A DNA stretch of 39,699 nucleotides from a virus (IMGVR_UViG_3300047200_000128:1-39699); one strand, 5' to 3'; shown: positions 21,114-30,685, numbered from the stretch's first letter. Notes: generated by a model not told the origin, from the letters alone. Numbers and translations are program-made.

Positions 21114-21878
21114 ATGATAACAAGCAATACAGATAGCCCTTGGGCAGATAAGCCCCAAGAACCAGTAGTAGCACCTACAACAAAAAAAGCAGTAGCCCCT
21201 AAAGCAGTGACCAACGCTGAATATGATTTAGAGGGATTGATGACTGACTTCCCCACAGCCAAAGAATTAGAACGATTTGTTTTTGACGAAACAGGCATCG
21301 TATTAAATTTAAAAGGCAGAGCAAATAAACTCAAATATCAGGTAGCAATGGATACACTTAACGGTGTGACTATTGAAGATAAATTCAAAGGCGATTTTAA
21401 TCCTTATGTTGATAAGGCTGAGATGATTCCTGTAGATCCGTTGAAAGAAGTTCCACCAAAAGATCCAAACTTACCTGACCGCAATCAAACACAAAATATA
21501 TTTTTATGTAATACGGTACCTCATCCCAATGATGAATTTAGAGCAAGAGATGAAAAAGTCAGTATCTTGTTCCGTAAATATAAAAATGGTATGATTAGTT
21601 ATGAGTGTTTAGGTCCTGTTCATCAAGTTGAATCTGGTAGTAAAATTGACAAATATGGACGCACTCGTCCAGAAATTATTAAATGGGAAGATCCACGCAC
21701 AGGAGAACAAACTATTGTCCGTGAAGATGGCACACTAACACCGCAGGGCAAACGCTTGCGTGGTATGATGATGACATTCAAAGTCAATAAATCAAACCAA
21801 TGGGATGTATGGATTGACAGAGATTTTATCAGTCTTGATGATTCAGTTAAAAACAATCCTTGGGATTTGAGTAAATGA
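21114..21878 (+). CDS. Conserved-looking phage protein of unknown function
   Basis: 254 residues, hydrophilic, with a Pro/Ala/Lys-rich N-terminal tail (about 1-35), a helical segment (DLEGLMTDFPTAKELERFVF), and a C-terminal beta-rich domain (VSILFRKYKNGMISYECLGP, then TPQGKRLRGMMMTFKVNKSN and WDVWIDRDFISLD). AAAGGAAATTGAA precedes the ATG. The stop overlaps the next start by 4 nt in the run leading to the large terminase, so a packaging-related role is possible. No family named. Confidence 0.65.
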   Translation: MITSNTDSPWADKPQEPVVAPTTKKAVAPKAVTNAEYDLEGLMTDFPTAKELERFVFDETGIVLNLKGRANKLKYQVAMDTLNGVTIEDKFKGDFNPYVDKAEMIPVDPLKEVPPKDPNLPDRNQTQNIFLCNTVPHPNDEFRARDEKVSILFRKYKNGMISYECLGPVHQVESGSKIDKYGRTRPEIIKWEDPRTGEQTIVREDGTLTPQGKRLRGMMMTFKVNKSNQWDVWIDRDFISLDDSVKNNPWDLSK

Positions 21879-22171
21879 CCGCACGTGAAACAGAGATCAA
21901 GGCAGCACAAGACGCTGCTCGATACAATGACACGCTTATCTTACAAAAAGTAAATGCCAGTCATCGTATAGCATTCGCTGACAAATACCCAGGTCAGGTA
22001 GAACATATACTTCGTTTAATCACTGAACGATTACAATTTGGTTTAACTAAATTAGAACACACCGACTTACAAAATCCAGATACTTGGATATTAGATTGTA
22101 AAGAAATCTGCGACCTTGCTCACGCTATGGCTGCGGTAAATTCTATACGCAATAATATAAAGGCTGTATAA
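21875..22171 (+). CDS. Small helical protein directly before the large terminase
   Basis: 98 residues, mainly helical: TARETEIKAAQDAARYNDTL, then YPGQVEHILRLITERLQFGL and a helix with EICDLAHAMAAVNSIRNNI. No DNA-binding basic motif is obvious. ATGA overlap upstream and TAATG overlap with the large terminase gene indicate tight coupling, so it may be a terminase cofactor. Because a small terminase normally sits exactly here, this is the rival candidate to the protein at 19583. Confidence 0.6.
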   Translation: MTARETEIKAAQDAARYNDTLILQKVNASHRIAFADKYPGQVEHILRLITERLQFGLTKLEHTDLQNPDTWILDCKEICDLAHAMAAVNSIRNNIKAV

Positions 22172-23787
22172 TGTTAGGACAAGATGTATTGATGGCAAGA
22201 GCACTACGCTACAGCGTGGATAAACACGGTCTTTCCACCGACGCATTAAAAAATATACCAGGTTCATTACAATCACAACTAATGGATTTGGCTATTACGG
22301 TGGCTGAAGATATGAAGTTTAATGGTTTAAAATACTTTAGACCGTTTGAACACCAGACTAAATTCTTTGCCACTGGCGAACACAGCAGACGAGGCATATT
22401 GGCTGCCAACAGGATTGGTAAAACCGTAAGTACTTGTTTTGAAACAGCCTGTCATTTAACAGGCTTGTATCCAGATTGGTGGAACGGACATAGATTTACA
22501 AGCCCGATAACTTGTATGGTGGCTGGCGAAGGTTGGTCACAGGTAGCATTAGTGCTACAGAATGAATTGTTAGGAACTCAAGATGTTAAGATTACTGAAA
22601 ACCTGGGAACTGGTGCTATTCCTCGTAGTTGTATTGTTGTTGATACTATGCGAAATGATGGTGCCAATTGTATCGGTGTCGAGATTCGTCACACTTCTGG
22701 GGCTAATAGTTATCTTTTATTCGCAAATTATACTCAGGAGGTTCGTCAATTACAAGGTTTTAAACTTAATTTGGCAGTCTTCGATGAACAACCGCCTGAT
22801 GATTTCTTCAGTGAGATTGTCACTCGAACGGCTACTACGCAAGGAAAGGTTCTCTGCTCATTCACGCCACTTAAAGGATTAAACGGACTTGTCAGTAAGT
22901 TCTGGAACAAAGAAGAAGGCTATAACTATATCAGGGTAAGTTGGGATGATTGTCCTGAATATGATCCTTGGGGACAGCCATTTTTACTTAAAGAAACAAG
23001 ACGACAATTAGAACGAGATTATCTACCACACGAGAGAGAAGCCCGAATAGCAGGTAAGCCTGTAATGGGCAAAGGTGCTGTATTCCAGTTAAGTGATTGG
23101 GCAGCAGTGACATACAAAACTGGTGAAGTTGATTTTAACAGAATGCCAAACATTCAACGTGTTATAGCACTTGACTTGGGATTGGTCAATGACAAAACGG
23201 TGATCAGTCTAATGTATTGGGAACCAGTAGAAAAAGTTGCTTATTTACACAGACAGATTGTTATACAAGGCATTGAAGAAGCTGTTCCAACTCAGTATGT
23301 AAATCATTTACTCAGACCTGAAGTATTTGGCACACCTATCGTATTACCAGCAGATGCGGGAACGCAGGGCAGATACACTATGAGTAGCAGTAGTATTCGT
23401 GAGTTATTTGAAAGTTATGGTTTAAATCTATACGAGAAAGCCATTATGAATCCGCCTGACCAATATGGCAAGCAGAATAATCACAAAAGTTATGGTATCA
23501 ACCAGATGCGACAGATGTTTGAAACTGGTGCTTTATATGTAAATGAAAATTGTACGCACTTCTTAACTGAAGCACAAAATTACTTCGTTGATGAAAAAGG
23601 CAGATTCAGTGATCCAGACGATTGTATAGATAGTTGTCGTTATGCGTTGATAGCAGTATTACAAGGCATAGCAGAACCTTTTGACGGAATGAACAGCCAG
23701 CAAAGAATGAGAGCACAACGTGATAGATATGTTAAATATAATGATAGTCAAAAACCAAGTTGGAAAAAGACATACACAGCAGAATAA
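22171..23787 (+). CDS. Terminase large subunit
   Basis: 538 residues. ATPase half: Walker A-like AANRIGKT at residues 78-85, Walker B AVFDEQ at about 202-207, then the coupling motif SFTPLKG near 232. Nuclease half with the three expected acidic positions: D335 in IALDLGL, D395 in PADAGTQG, and D487 in the DDCIDSCRYAL segment. This is the motor that cuts concatemers and drives DNA into the prohead. It starts at ATG 22171 overlapping the upstream stop. A second Met at residue 8 is possible. Confidence 0.92.
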   Translation: MLGQDVLMARALRYSVDKHGLSTDALKNIPGSLQSQLMDLAITVAEDMKFNGLKYFRPFEHQTKFFATGEHSRRGILAANRIGKTVSTCFETACHLTGLYPDWWNGHRFTSPITCMVAGEGWSQVALVLQNELLGTQDVKITENLGTGAIPRSCIVVDTMRNDGANCIGVEIRHTSGANSYLLFANYTQEVRQLQGFKLNLAVFDEQPPDDFFSEIVTRTATTQGKVLCSFTPLKGLNGLVSKFWNKEEGYNYIRVSWDDCPEYDPWGQPFLLKETRRQLERDYLPHEREARIAGKPVMGKGAVFQLSDWAAVTYKTGEVDFNRMPNIQRVIALDLGLVNDKTVISLMYWEPVEKVAYLHRQIVIQGIEEAVPTQYVNHLLRPEVFGTPIVLPADAGTQGRYTMSSSSIRELFESYGLNLYEKAIMNPPDQYGKQNNHKSYGINQMRQMFETGALYVNENCTHFLTEAQNYFVDEKGRFSDPDDCIDSCRYALIAVLQGIAEPFDGMNSQQRMRAQRDRYVKYNDSQKPSWKKTYTAE

Positions 23788-23796
23788 GGAATTGAA

Positions 23797-24756
23797 ATGA
23801 AGATTTTTATTAGCATAGCGAGTTATAGGGACCCGCTGTTAGCAAATACGGTTAAAGATGCTTACGATAACGCACACCACAAAGATAGTTTAGTATTCGG
23901 TATAGTAGATCAAAGTTATGGAATGGAAACATTTGACCCAAACTATTTTGCGTTTAAGAAACAAATTAGATATGTCAGGATAGAACCACATTTAGCCCGT
24001 GGTGCTTGTTGGGCAAGACATTTATGCCAGACATTATATAACGAAGAAACTTACTATTTCCAAATAGATAGTCACACTATATTTGACAAAGACTGGGATT
24101 TATATTTTATTGAGCAGTATAGACACATAGAACAATATCACGCTAATCCTGTTATCAGTAGTTATCCATATCCCTTTGATATTATTGACGGAGATTTAAC
24201 TAACTTGAAAAAAGGACAAACCAGTAAAGATTGTATGTTGTTGGCTGTCAATGAAGAACATACATTTAAGAATGACAAAGAACAACACGCCAGTATTCGT
24301 GGAACTTACTTGGCAAAATATGAACCTTGTCACGCATTTTTAGTTGCTGGTGGATGTTTGTTTGGTCCTGGACATTTAGTAGAACGAGTGCCTTATGATC
24401 CGCATATCTATTTCAGCGGTGAAGAATGTAGTTATGCTTTAAGACTATGGACACACGGCTATAACTTATTTCATACTTGTAAGATGCCAGTGTATCATCA
24501 ATATATTGGTAAGTATAGAAACAAGGCTTGGGCAGATAAAATGATTGAACCGCATACGCAGACTAAATGGCACGAATATAGCACGGCTGGTAAAAGCCGT
24601 AGTTGGCGTGTGACTACAGGTAAAGAACTTGGTATCTATGGATTAGGCACTAAACGCTCACTTAAACAATATATTGATTTTTGTGGATTAGATTACATCA
24701 ACCAAAAATATACTGACAAAAAAGTAGCAGAATTAAATTATAAGGACCCAATATGA
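23797..24756 (+). CDS. GlcNAc-transferase-like glycosyltransferase
   Basis: 319 residues. Residues about 4-35 (IFISIASYRDPLLANTVKDA, then DSLVFGIVDQS) match the start of the Skp1-type GlcNAc-transferase family. DSHTIFDKDWD at about 91-101 gives the DxH/DxD-type nucleotide-sugar and metal site. Residues about 180-240 (FLVAGGCLFGPG, then FSGEECSYALRLWTHGYNLF and PVYHQY) match the family's conserved EE..ALRLWT.GY segment. It probably moves a sugar from a UDP-sugar to a protein or other acceptor. The acceptor is unknown; a virion protein is a natural guess because the gene lies between large terminase and portal. The next gene overlaps its stop by 4 nt. Confidence 0.8.
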   Translation: MKIFISIASYRDPLLANTVKDAYDNAHHKDSLVFGIVDQSYGMETFDPNYFAFKKQIRYVRIEPHLARGACWARHLCQTLYNEETYYFQIDSHTIFDKDWDLYFIEQYRHIEQYHANPVISSYPYPFDIIDGDLTNLKKGQTSKDCMLLAVNEEHTFKNDKEQHASIRGTYLAKYEPCHAFLVAGGCLFGPGHLVERVPYDPHIYFSGEECSYALRLWTHGYNLFHTCKMPVYHQYIGKYRNKAWADKMIEPHTQTKWHEYSTAGKSRSWRVTTGKELGIYGLGTKRSLKQYIDFCGLDYINQKYTDKKVAELNYKDPI

Positions 24757-25295
24757 AATACACCAGAGGAAATGTTAGTACAGACAGAGAATTTAACCGT
24801 CCAAGTATTCCAGCCATTGTTGCTTGGTATGACGAAATAAAGTTAGAAGCAGAACGCAGTGGTTATCAAGCATATTTGACTGGTAGAAGTTTAACTGACA
24901 TCAACGCTACTATGGATGTTGATGTTGTATTTACAGGCAAAATGAACATAGATGCTGTAGAGCATTTATTGATTTCCAGTGTAGTCACAGGCTTTAGGCA
25001 TAAATTATTGATAGATGCTCGTTGGCAAAATGTCATTGAAACAGCAGAATATAAAGATGGTAAGATTACAATTTTGCCCACTGAGTTTGTATTCTTAAAC
25101 TATCACGAACACGACAACGGACAAGGACGCAAGGTTATCAATGATTACAGATTACATCCTGCTTTTAAGGCAGTCAATGACAATTTAGTTGGCAGCACAT
25201 ATCAGCGTATGGCTAAAAAACTTAAACCACATTTAGAACAATATATAATGAAACACGGCAAACTTGCCTACTTACCTTTAGGAGCAACAGAATGA
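24753..25295 (+). CDS. Nucleotidyltransferase-like protein
   Basis: 180 residues. Residues about 40-70 (YQAYLTGRSLTDINATMDVD, then VVFTGK) resemble the minimal nucleotidyltransferase core, where a Gly-Ser turn is followed about ten residues later by Asp-x-Asp on the next strand. The following ILPTEFVFLNY strand could hold the next core strand, but the third catalytic Asp is not evident. The protein is otherwise alpha/beta with a basic C-terminal helix region. It is coupled by ATGA overlaps to the glycosyltransferase and to the next small gene. It could act with the glycosyltransferase in a modification pathway; this is inference. Confidence 0.45.
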   Translation: MKYTRGNVSTDREFNRPSIPAIVAWYDEIKLEAERSGYQAYLTGRSLTDINATMDVDVVFTGKMNIDAVEHLLISSVVTGFRHKLLIDARWQNVIETAEYKDGKITILPTEFVFLNYHEHDNGQGRKVINDYRLHPAFKAVNDNLVGSTYQRMAKKLKPHLEQYIMKHGKLAYLPLGATE

Positions 25296-25531
25296 AACAA
25301 CCAGTGACACCACATCCAGGTAGAACGCCAGAGGCAAATATTACCAACAGAGAAGATTACAAGTTGGACTTATCATTACGAAAGCACAGCGAAGATCAGT
25401 ATGTATTAAAGATTAAAAAATACGTGCCAGAATTAGGATGGAGAGAATTCTTTTTTATGGTCAGTCCAGAAGAACTGGATAGAATACGCACAGCATTAGA
25501 TTTAGGAGAAGCATATGGGAAAAGGAAGTAA
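25292..25531 (+). CDS. Small alpha/beta protein, unknown function
   Basis: 79 residues: a strand pair YKLDLSLRKHS and QYVLKIKKYVPELG, then WREFFFMVSPEELDRIRTAL as strand plus helix. The strand-strand-strand-helix order recalls PC4-like single-strand DNA-binding folds, but similarity is weak. ATGA overlap with the upstream gene, and 17-nt overlap with the next small gene in another frame. Confidence 0.6.
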   Translation: MKQPVTPHPGRTPEANITNREDYKLDLSLRKHSEDQYVLKIKKYVPELGWREFFFMVSPEELDRIRTALDLGEAYGKRK

Positions 25532-25646
25532 TCGCAGACAGGAAGATGTTAAAAAGGTCAGGGACAACTGGGACGCAATATTCGGAAAAAAAGACAGAAA
25601 AGAAGAAAAGCCTAATACACCATTGCCTAATAATAACGCTAAATAA
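25515..25646 (+). CDS. Very small basic protein (43 aa)
   Basis: Begins MGKGSNRRQEDVKKVRDNWD, continues with AIFGKKDRKEEK and ends in a polar PNTPLPNNNAK tail. The start lies inside the end of the preceding gene with TTTAGGAGAAG upstream as ribosome site. Short proteins with this MGKGS-R-D-W-IFG layout recur beside terminase and portal genes in aquatic phages as I recall them. Function unknown. Its stop codon is part of a TAAATA motif. Confidence 0.6.
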   Translation: MGKGSNRRQEDVKKVRDNWDAIFGKKDRKEEKPNTPLPNNNAK

Positions 25647-25651
25647 TACAA
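25640..25651 (+). promoter_or_regulatory. TAAATA late-like promoter before the portal gene
   Basis: GCTAAATAATACAATAAAC begins at 25638. ATG 25675 follows about 30 nt later, with AAAGG about 12 nt before it. Same core as at 12749. Confidence 0.45.
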
Positions 25652-25674
25652 TAAACTAAAGGTAATTACCCAAT

Positions 25675-27936
25675 ATGTTAGACATAAAAAATACGATACT
25701 TCCAGATATCAATAAGAACGTAAAACGCAACGCTAACTTCGTGCGTTTGAAGAATTTATTAGATACAAAAATGGCAAGTTTCTTACGCTATTTGGCTACT
25801 AAAAATGCTGTGAATAGAAGTGCCGACTATCACTATCTATGCTTGGCAGTGACAAACTCAACTGCTCCTGTAAATGGCATTGATTATATTCACCCAACCG
25901 TAAAACCAGTTGTAGATTATACTACAGCGGTTATTGCCAAAGGGCTAATGCCAGGTGGCGAAATCAATTTTGAATTCGTAGCCGACGGTGAAGATGATGA
26001 AATAGCGGCAAGACAAGCCACGGATATGGTAAGTAAGGTTGTCAATCAGATGAACGATCCACACTTTATTCTTGAGCGTTGGATTATGGATGCTAACTTA
26101 CACAAGAATGGTATGATGATGATTAAGCCTGTCAGAGAACAAATCGTCCGTTATATAGAAACAACTGGTACTAATGATCAATTACGAGCATTTGAACAAC
26201 AAGCAGCCGAAAGTGGTTTAACAGCATTACGCCAAAGCAAACGACAAGTTAGTATTGATATGGAAAAGGCTATGGCTGAAATCCAACAAAATCTTGGTCC
26301 TGAACGAGCACAGATGGGTAAAGACCATTTAGAAGGTGCTATGGCTGGTTTTGCCGAAGGCGAAGAATTAGTAGATCAAGAAGATTTAATGAACATCAGC
26401 GTTGATGCTGAAAAATCAGTGTTAGATGACGCTGTAAGTAGAAACACTATATACAAAGCCAAATACAAACTAACTGGTTATAGTATCAACATCAAATTCC
26501 ATCCTATTGCTCAACACTATTGGATCTGCGATCCAACGGTGCCTGAAATTAAAGATCAACCATTCTGCGGGTATTACGACCCAATGACCATACAGGAAAC
26601 TATGGAGTTGTATCCTGATATCAATTTAGAAGAATTTAGACGACACGCTGAATACAACCAAAGCGGTGCGTATCAAGCGGGTAGTGTATTAAACAACTTG
26701 GCTATTCACGCCCGAGATAGTGTGCCTGTTATGGGCTTGCCTGTTAGCAGTGGTGCCAGCCAAGACGAAGATGCCAGAATCGTATCAGTGGTCACGGCTT
26801 GGAACCGATTTGACATTGACGGTGATGGTGAGTTAGAACTTATTGAGATTATCTATAGTGGTTCATATATTATCAGTGCCAGAGAGGTTGAGTTTATTCC
26901 TGTGGCTAATATGTGTCCTCGTCCCTTACCAGGAAACTTCTATGGTATGAGTGTAGCAGAATCAGTGGTTCCTGCCCAAGAATATAATACTTCAGCGGCA
27001 AGAGCAGAGATTCAGTTAGGCTTACTAACAGCAACTCCACGCATAGGTGTTAAACCTGATAGACTGGATTTTGAAATGCTACAAGATGGCGAAAGTGCTA
27101 TCTTTATTTTGGACAGCAAATTTGATCCTGCTAAAGACATTTACCAAATTCCTCCACCAAGCGGAAACTTGGCGTTTTTGGAAACTGCTATGGAACGTAT
27201 TGCCAAAGACACAATGGCATTGGTTGGTATGACACAGCCCACAGATGTATTCAATCCTGAAGTTATGGCTCCTGGCAATAGTGGTATTAAACTACAAATG
27301 GCTCTTACACCTAACCAAATTATTCAGGACAATATTGTTAGAAATGCTGCCGAAGGACTTAAAGAAGCACTATGGTTAGTATGGAGAACATTGATACAAT
27401 ATGGCGATGATTATGGTGTTAAAAAGTTAGCATCAACATTCCACCCTGACAAGAAAGCAGAATATCTTGATTATTTGGCGTGGGACGATATGAACTTCTG
27501 CGAGCGTAAAGAAATACATTTAGAATTAGCGGTTGGTATGATGAGTGAAGAAAATGCTTTGGGTAGATTACAAATCATTCAAAAGTGTCAGGCTGACTTG
27601 TATGCTACAACGCAGGCTATGGTCACTGCTGGTACTCTAACACCAGAAGTGTATAAAAAGGTCAAGAAGCCTTTTGCGGACACTCTGTATGTTTTAGGTG
27701 TCAAGGACTGCGATACTTACTTACCAAGTGATGAAGAAGTCCAAACTATGATTAGTGCTGGTGCTGAAGCAATGAAGAACAGAGAACCAAGCCCAGAAGA
27801 CAAGAAACGCTTGGCAAGTGCGGCATTGGATGATATGCGAGCAACTCAGATTAAAGCCGAAATGGAAGGCACTGATGCCGAAAGCCAATTAGACTATATG
27901 GCATTAGCACAAGGAACTCCTAAAGTATATAGTTAA
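25675..27936 (+). CDS. Portal protein (P22-type)
   Basis: 753 residues, near the length of P22-type portals. It begins with a helical N-terminus, then YHYLCLAVTNSTAPVNGIDY and the VKPVVDYTTAVIAKGLMPGG segment. A stem and crown-like part has ARIVSVVTAWNRFDIDGDGE and YSGSYIISAREVEF. The wing segment PVANMCPRPLPGNFYGMSVA is followed by LVGMTQPTDVFNPEVMAPGN and a helical C-terminus. The portal forms the 12-subunit channel for packaging and ejection and nucleates the prohead. Its neighbours (large terminase upstream, scaffold and capsid downstream) fit. Confidence 0.85.
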   Translation: MLDIKNTILPDINKNVKRNANFVRLKNLLDTKMASFLRYLATKNAVNRSADYHYLCLAVTNSTAPVNGIDYIHPTVKPVVDYTTAVIAKGLMPGGEINFEFVADGEDDEIAARQATDMVSKVVNQMNDPHFILERWIMDANLHKNGMMMIKPVREQIVRYIETTGTNDQLRAFEQQAAESGLTALRQSKRQVSIDMEKAMAEIQQNLGPERAQMGKDHLEGAMAGFAEGEELVDQEDLMNISVDAEKSVLDDAVSRNTIYKAKYKLTGYSINIKFHPIAQHYWICDPTVPEIKDQPFCGYYDPMTIQETMELYPDINLEEFRRHAEYNQSGAYQAGSVLNNLAIHARDSVPVMGLPVSSGASQDEDARIVSVVTAWNRFDIDGDGELELIEIIYSGSYIISAREVEFIPVANMCPRPLPGNFYGMSVAESVVPAQEYNTSAARAEIQLGLLTATPRIGVKPDRLDFEMLQDGESAIFILDSKFDPAKDIYQIPPPSGNLAFLETAMERIAKDTMALVGMTQPTDVFNPEVMAPGNSGIKLQMALTPNQIIQDNIVRNAAEGLKEALWLVWRTLIQYGDDYGVKKLASTFHPDKKAEYLDYLAWDDMNFCERKEIHLELAVGMMSEENALGRLQIIQKCQADLYATTQAMVTAGTLTPEVYKKVKKPFADTLYVLGVKDCDTYLPSDEEVQTMISAGAEAMKNREPSPEDKKRLASAALDDMRATQIKAEMEGTDAESQLDYMALAQGTPKVYS

Positions 27937-27940
27937 ATAA

Positions 27941-27953
27941 TATAAATAAGTTA
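27941..27953 (+). promoter_or_regulatory. TATAAATA late-like promoter, near-leaderless
   Basis: TATAAATA at 27941-27948. ATG 27953 begins 5 nt after the last A (TATAAATAAGTTATG), one base closer than at the other sites. TAAATA also occurs at 27934-27939. Confidence 0.5.
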
Positions 27954-28297
27954 TGATAAATGACAACACGGTGGAGTTTTACAACTCCAGATTAAATATA
28001 GATTTGAGCAGTTTGAAGAACCTAAAGCCAGAACAGGCTGATAAAGTTCGACACTATGGATCACAGGCTGAGAACTTGTTAAAGAACAAGGATTTGGCTA
28101 TGTTTATACACCATTTTAAGTTTGAAGTGGCTGATGCCTTGGGTAATATCAGGACACACACTCCAGATGACAATGCCGAACGAGTTGCGTTAAGTAATCA
28201 ACTTGTAGGTATTGACAATTTTGTAAGCAGCCTTAAACGGGCGGCATACTTAAAAAACCGTATTGGTAATACTAACGAAGTACCCGATACTAATTAA
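27953..28297 (+). CDS. Small helical protein between portal and scaffold
   Basis: 114 residues, helical and polar: LSSLKNLKPEQADKVRHYGS, then LAMFIHHFKFEVADALGN and LVGIDNFVSSLKRAAYLKNR. No motif. The place between portal and scaffold suggests a head assembly or minor head protein. It is followed after 10 nt by the scaffold gene with AAAGGAAATTAA between. Confidence 0.6.
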   Translation: MINDNTVEFYNSRLNIDLSSLKNLKPEQADKVRHYGSQAENLLKNKDLAMFIHHFKFEVADALGNIRTHTPDDNAERVALSNQLVGIDNFVSSLKRAAYLKNRIGNTNEVPDTN

Positions 28298-28307
28298 AGG
28301 AAATTAA

Positions 28308-29462
28308 ATGACAGATACGATTAGCCCTAACACCCCTCAAGGTGCGGTCACTGAATCAGCAGCAGTTCCGAGTATGGACTCAATAGCAGCGAAAATGACC
28401 GCAATGAAAGAAATGACTTTGCGTAATCAAATTGGTGCTACCAACCCGACTGCGACAGGAGTAGATGATGAGGCAGAACAATCATCAAGCCCTGTGGCAA
28501 ATGATACGCCAGAAATTGACGATACTGAAGATTATAATAGCGATGGCAGCGATCAAGAAGCAGATGCCCCTGAAGAGGTAAGCACTGGTAGTAATGATTC
28601 ATTGGCAGACGAACTTATTGACTTTGTAGAATTTGCGGAGACTAATCCCAACGCTAAATTCAAGTTTGTAAAAAACGGCAAAGAAGTAATTATGGATGCC
28701 AAAAAAGCGGCAGCAATATTAGGTCAAGGTGGAGCAATACACGAAGACGCAAGGCAGTTAAAGATAGAACGAGCAGAGTTTGACGAGTATCTACAAGAGA
28801 CACAAGCCAGACAAGAAGGTTTAACTTTAGCAATGGAATTTACCGTTCAGCCAAAGCTACAGGCAGCGTATGATGAGATTGTAAAAACACAAAATTATCA
28901 AACAACGTTCCAACAGCAATTGGCAAGAACAAGTGATCCTGCGGTAGCCGCAAGGATACAGGCAAGTATGGCACAGAATGAACGCTGGATACAGCAACAA
29001 CAACAGGTTATATCACAAATTAAACCTGCTATTGACCAGTTCAGGCAAGTGCGTAGTCAGCAAGTATCCGAACGATTAGACGCAGCCCGACGAGGATTTA
29101 CAGACAAAGAGTTGAAAAACGAATATGTCTATAATGAAGTCAGGGATAAGGTTAGCAAACTTTGGAAGAATGCTAAAGATGAAATCATTCCAGGTGTTCC
29201 TAATATAGACCTAATCAGTAGTGACGAAGCACTTTTAAGTCTCGTCCGTGACGGTCTTCGCTACAGAGATAAGCCAACGACAAAATCCGCAGGTTCTTCT
29301 ATGGCAGCATTGACTAATCGCAAAGGCACTTCTTCAGGGAAGGGCAACAACGATGAAATCAGCAAACTTCGTGAGCAAGCCAATAGAGGTGATAAAAAAG
29401 CCTCTGATAACCTTTTAGTAGCACGACTACAGAGTATTCGTAGCGGAAGAGGTGGAAGATAA
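28308..29462 (+). CDS. Scaffolding protein
   Basis: 384 residues. Acidic, low-complexity N-terminus (about 45-100, with EIDDTEDYNSDGSDQEADAP), then a segment with AKFKFVKNGKEVIMDAKKAA, a long Gln-rich coiled coil (about 155-255), and a basic Ser/Gly/Lys-rich C-terminus (about 325-384). This acidic start, coiled middle and basic end is typical of phage scaffolding proteins, whose C-terminal basic helix docks on the capsid protein. Position immediately before the capsid gene supports it. No prohead protease was found, so the scaffold probably leaves intact, as in P22. Confidence 0.8.
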   Translation: MTDTISPNTPQGAVTESAAVPSMDSIAAKMTAMKEMTLRNQIGATNPTATGVDDEAEQSSSPVANDTPEIDDTEDYNSDGSDQEADAPEEVSTGSNDSLADELIDFVEFAETNPNAKFKFVKNGKEVIMDAKKAAAILGQGGAIHEDARQLKIERAEFDEYLQETQARQEGLTLAMEFTVQPKLQAAYDEIVKTQNYQTTFQQQLARTSDPAVAARIQASMAQNERWIQQQQQVISQIKPAIDQFRQVRSQQVSERLDAARRGFTDKELKNEYVYNEVRDKVSKLWKNAKDEIIPGVPNIDLISSDEALLSLVRDGLRYRDKPTTKSAGSSMAALTNRKGTSSGKGNNDEISKLREQANRGDKKASDNLLVARLQSIRSGRGGR

Positions 29463-29486
29463 TAACCATTATTAAAGGAAAATAAA

Positions 29487-30662
29487 ATGGCAGAAATTAC
29501 AACATCCCAAATTGGCAATGGCACAACACTACCTTATAGTGCTGATATCGTTGTTAAAGATTTAGACCTCGACGTGTCTAATCGTGTCAAGGACGACACG
29601 CCCGTACTCAATATGTGTATGAGCAAAAAGCGTAAAGTAAATTCTACGCTACCACTATGGACTGATGACATTTATCGTGCTCCTCAAGTTCAAGCACAGA
29701 TCGAAGGTGCCACGGTTTCTACAAGTCAAGCAGAGAGCAATCAACGCTATAACTTGGGCAACTACACGCAGATTTTCAGCACGGTTATTGCCGCTTCTGG
29801 AACTGCCCGTGCCGTTCTACAATCTGGTGGCGACCCCCAGGCGTATCAGGAGGTAAAACAGCTAATCGAATTGATGTTCGACGTTGAGCAACAATTAGTT
29901 CGTGCCGACCAAATCGGAACGAAGTATGCTGGTCAAAGTGGTACAGCAAGCGGTTTGCCAGCAGGACAAACAGGTCGTCGTATGGGTTCATTAAACTCAT
30001 TCGCAGGCACTATGTCTTTCAACACAACCAGTGGTAGTTTGAGTGGTTTAGATACATTCTTCAATAACGAAGATACAGATAGTTCTACTCAAATCAGTAA
30101 TGCCCTTCGCATTTATGCTAATGGTAATTACTACTATGGTGGAACATTTACTCCTCAGTATTTTAGCCCAGCGTTATACAAGCAATTGGTCACGGTTGCT
30201 GAACAACGCTACAATGCTAAAATTCGCACGGTAGTTGCTCCAACATCACTACGCACTTCATTGAGCGATAATATGCCTCAGTCAAGAGGTATCAATCGTG
30301 TTGATTCAGCACGTGGTGACACTATCCAAACTTATGAGGGTGATTTTAATTACACTTATGAGATTTTCGATAGTTGGATTATGGACCAAGTAAATGCTAA
30401 CAGCATCTACTTCCTAAACGAGGACGTTCTCCAGTGGGGATCTTTACGCGATTTAGGTCCTAACAATGAAGTATTCTCTAACGCTGATGCGTCATTGGAT
30501 CAATTCATTATGGAAGGTACATTGATCGTTCGCAATCCAGCAGGCGTAGGTGTTCTAAACAACATTCAAGCAGGTACTACAGCACAGAGTTCTTTACCTG
30601 GTGCTCGTGCTTCAGTATTGGTAAGTCGCACAAACTTCGGTCCTGGCGACGTCACACCTTAA
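29487..30662 (+). CDS. Major capsid protein (SU10/DUF5309-like)
   Basis: 391 residues. The N-terminal third (KDDTPVLNMCMSKKRKVNST, LPLWTDDIYRAPQVQAQIEG) and RYNLGNYTQIFSTVIAASGT follow the DUF5309/SU10 capsid pattern: P-x-L near the start, W-x-D, EGA, then NYTQI...SGTA. The C-terminal part (RTVVAPTSLRTSLSDNM, DSWIMDQVNANSIYFLNEDV) looks like the HK97-fold A-domain strands. Strong Shine-Dalgarno AAAGGAAAAT. The gene is followed by an intrinsic terminator, as expected for the most abundant virion mRNA. An N4-gp56-like family is the main alternative label. Confidence 0.85.
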   Translation: MAEITTSQIGNGTTLPYSADIVVKDLDLDVSNRVKDDTPVLNMCMSKKRKVNSTLPLWTDDIYRAPQVQAQIEGATVSTSQAESNQRYNLGNYTQIFSTVIAASGTARAVLQSGGDPQAYQEVKQLIELMFDVEQQLVRADQIGTKYAGQSGTASGLPAGQTGRRMGSLNSFAGTMSFNTTSGSLSGLDTFFNNEDTDSSTQISNALRIYANGNYYYGGTFTPQYFSPALYKQLVTVAEQRYNAKIRTVVAPTSLRTSLSDNMPQSRGINRVDSARGDTIQTYEGDFNYTYEIFDSWIMDQVNANSIYFLNEDVLQWGSLRDLGPNNEVFSNADASLDQFIMEGTLIVRNPAGVGVLNNIQAGTTAQSSLPGARASVLVSRTNFGPGDVTP

Positions 30663-30685
30663 ATCTTTTTAAGATTATAAGTGAC

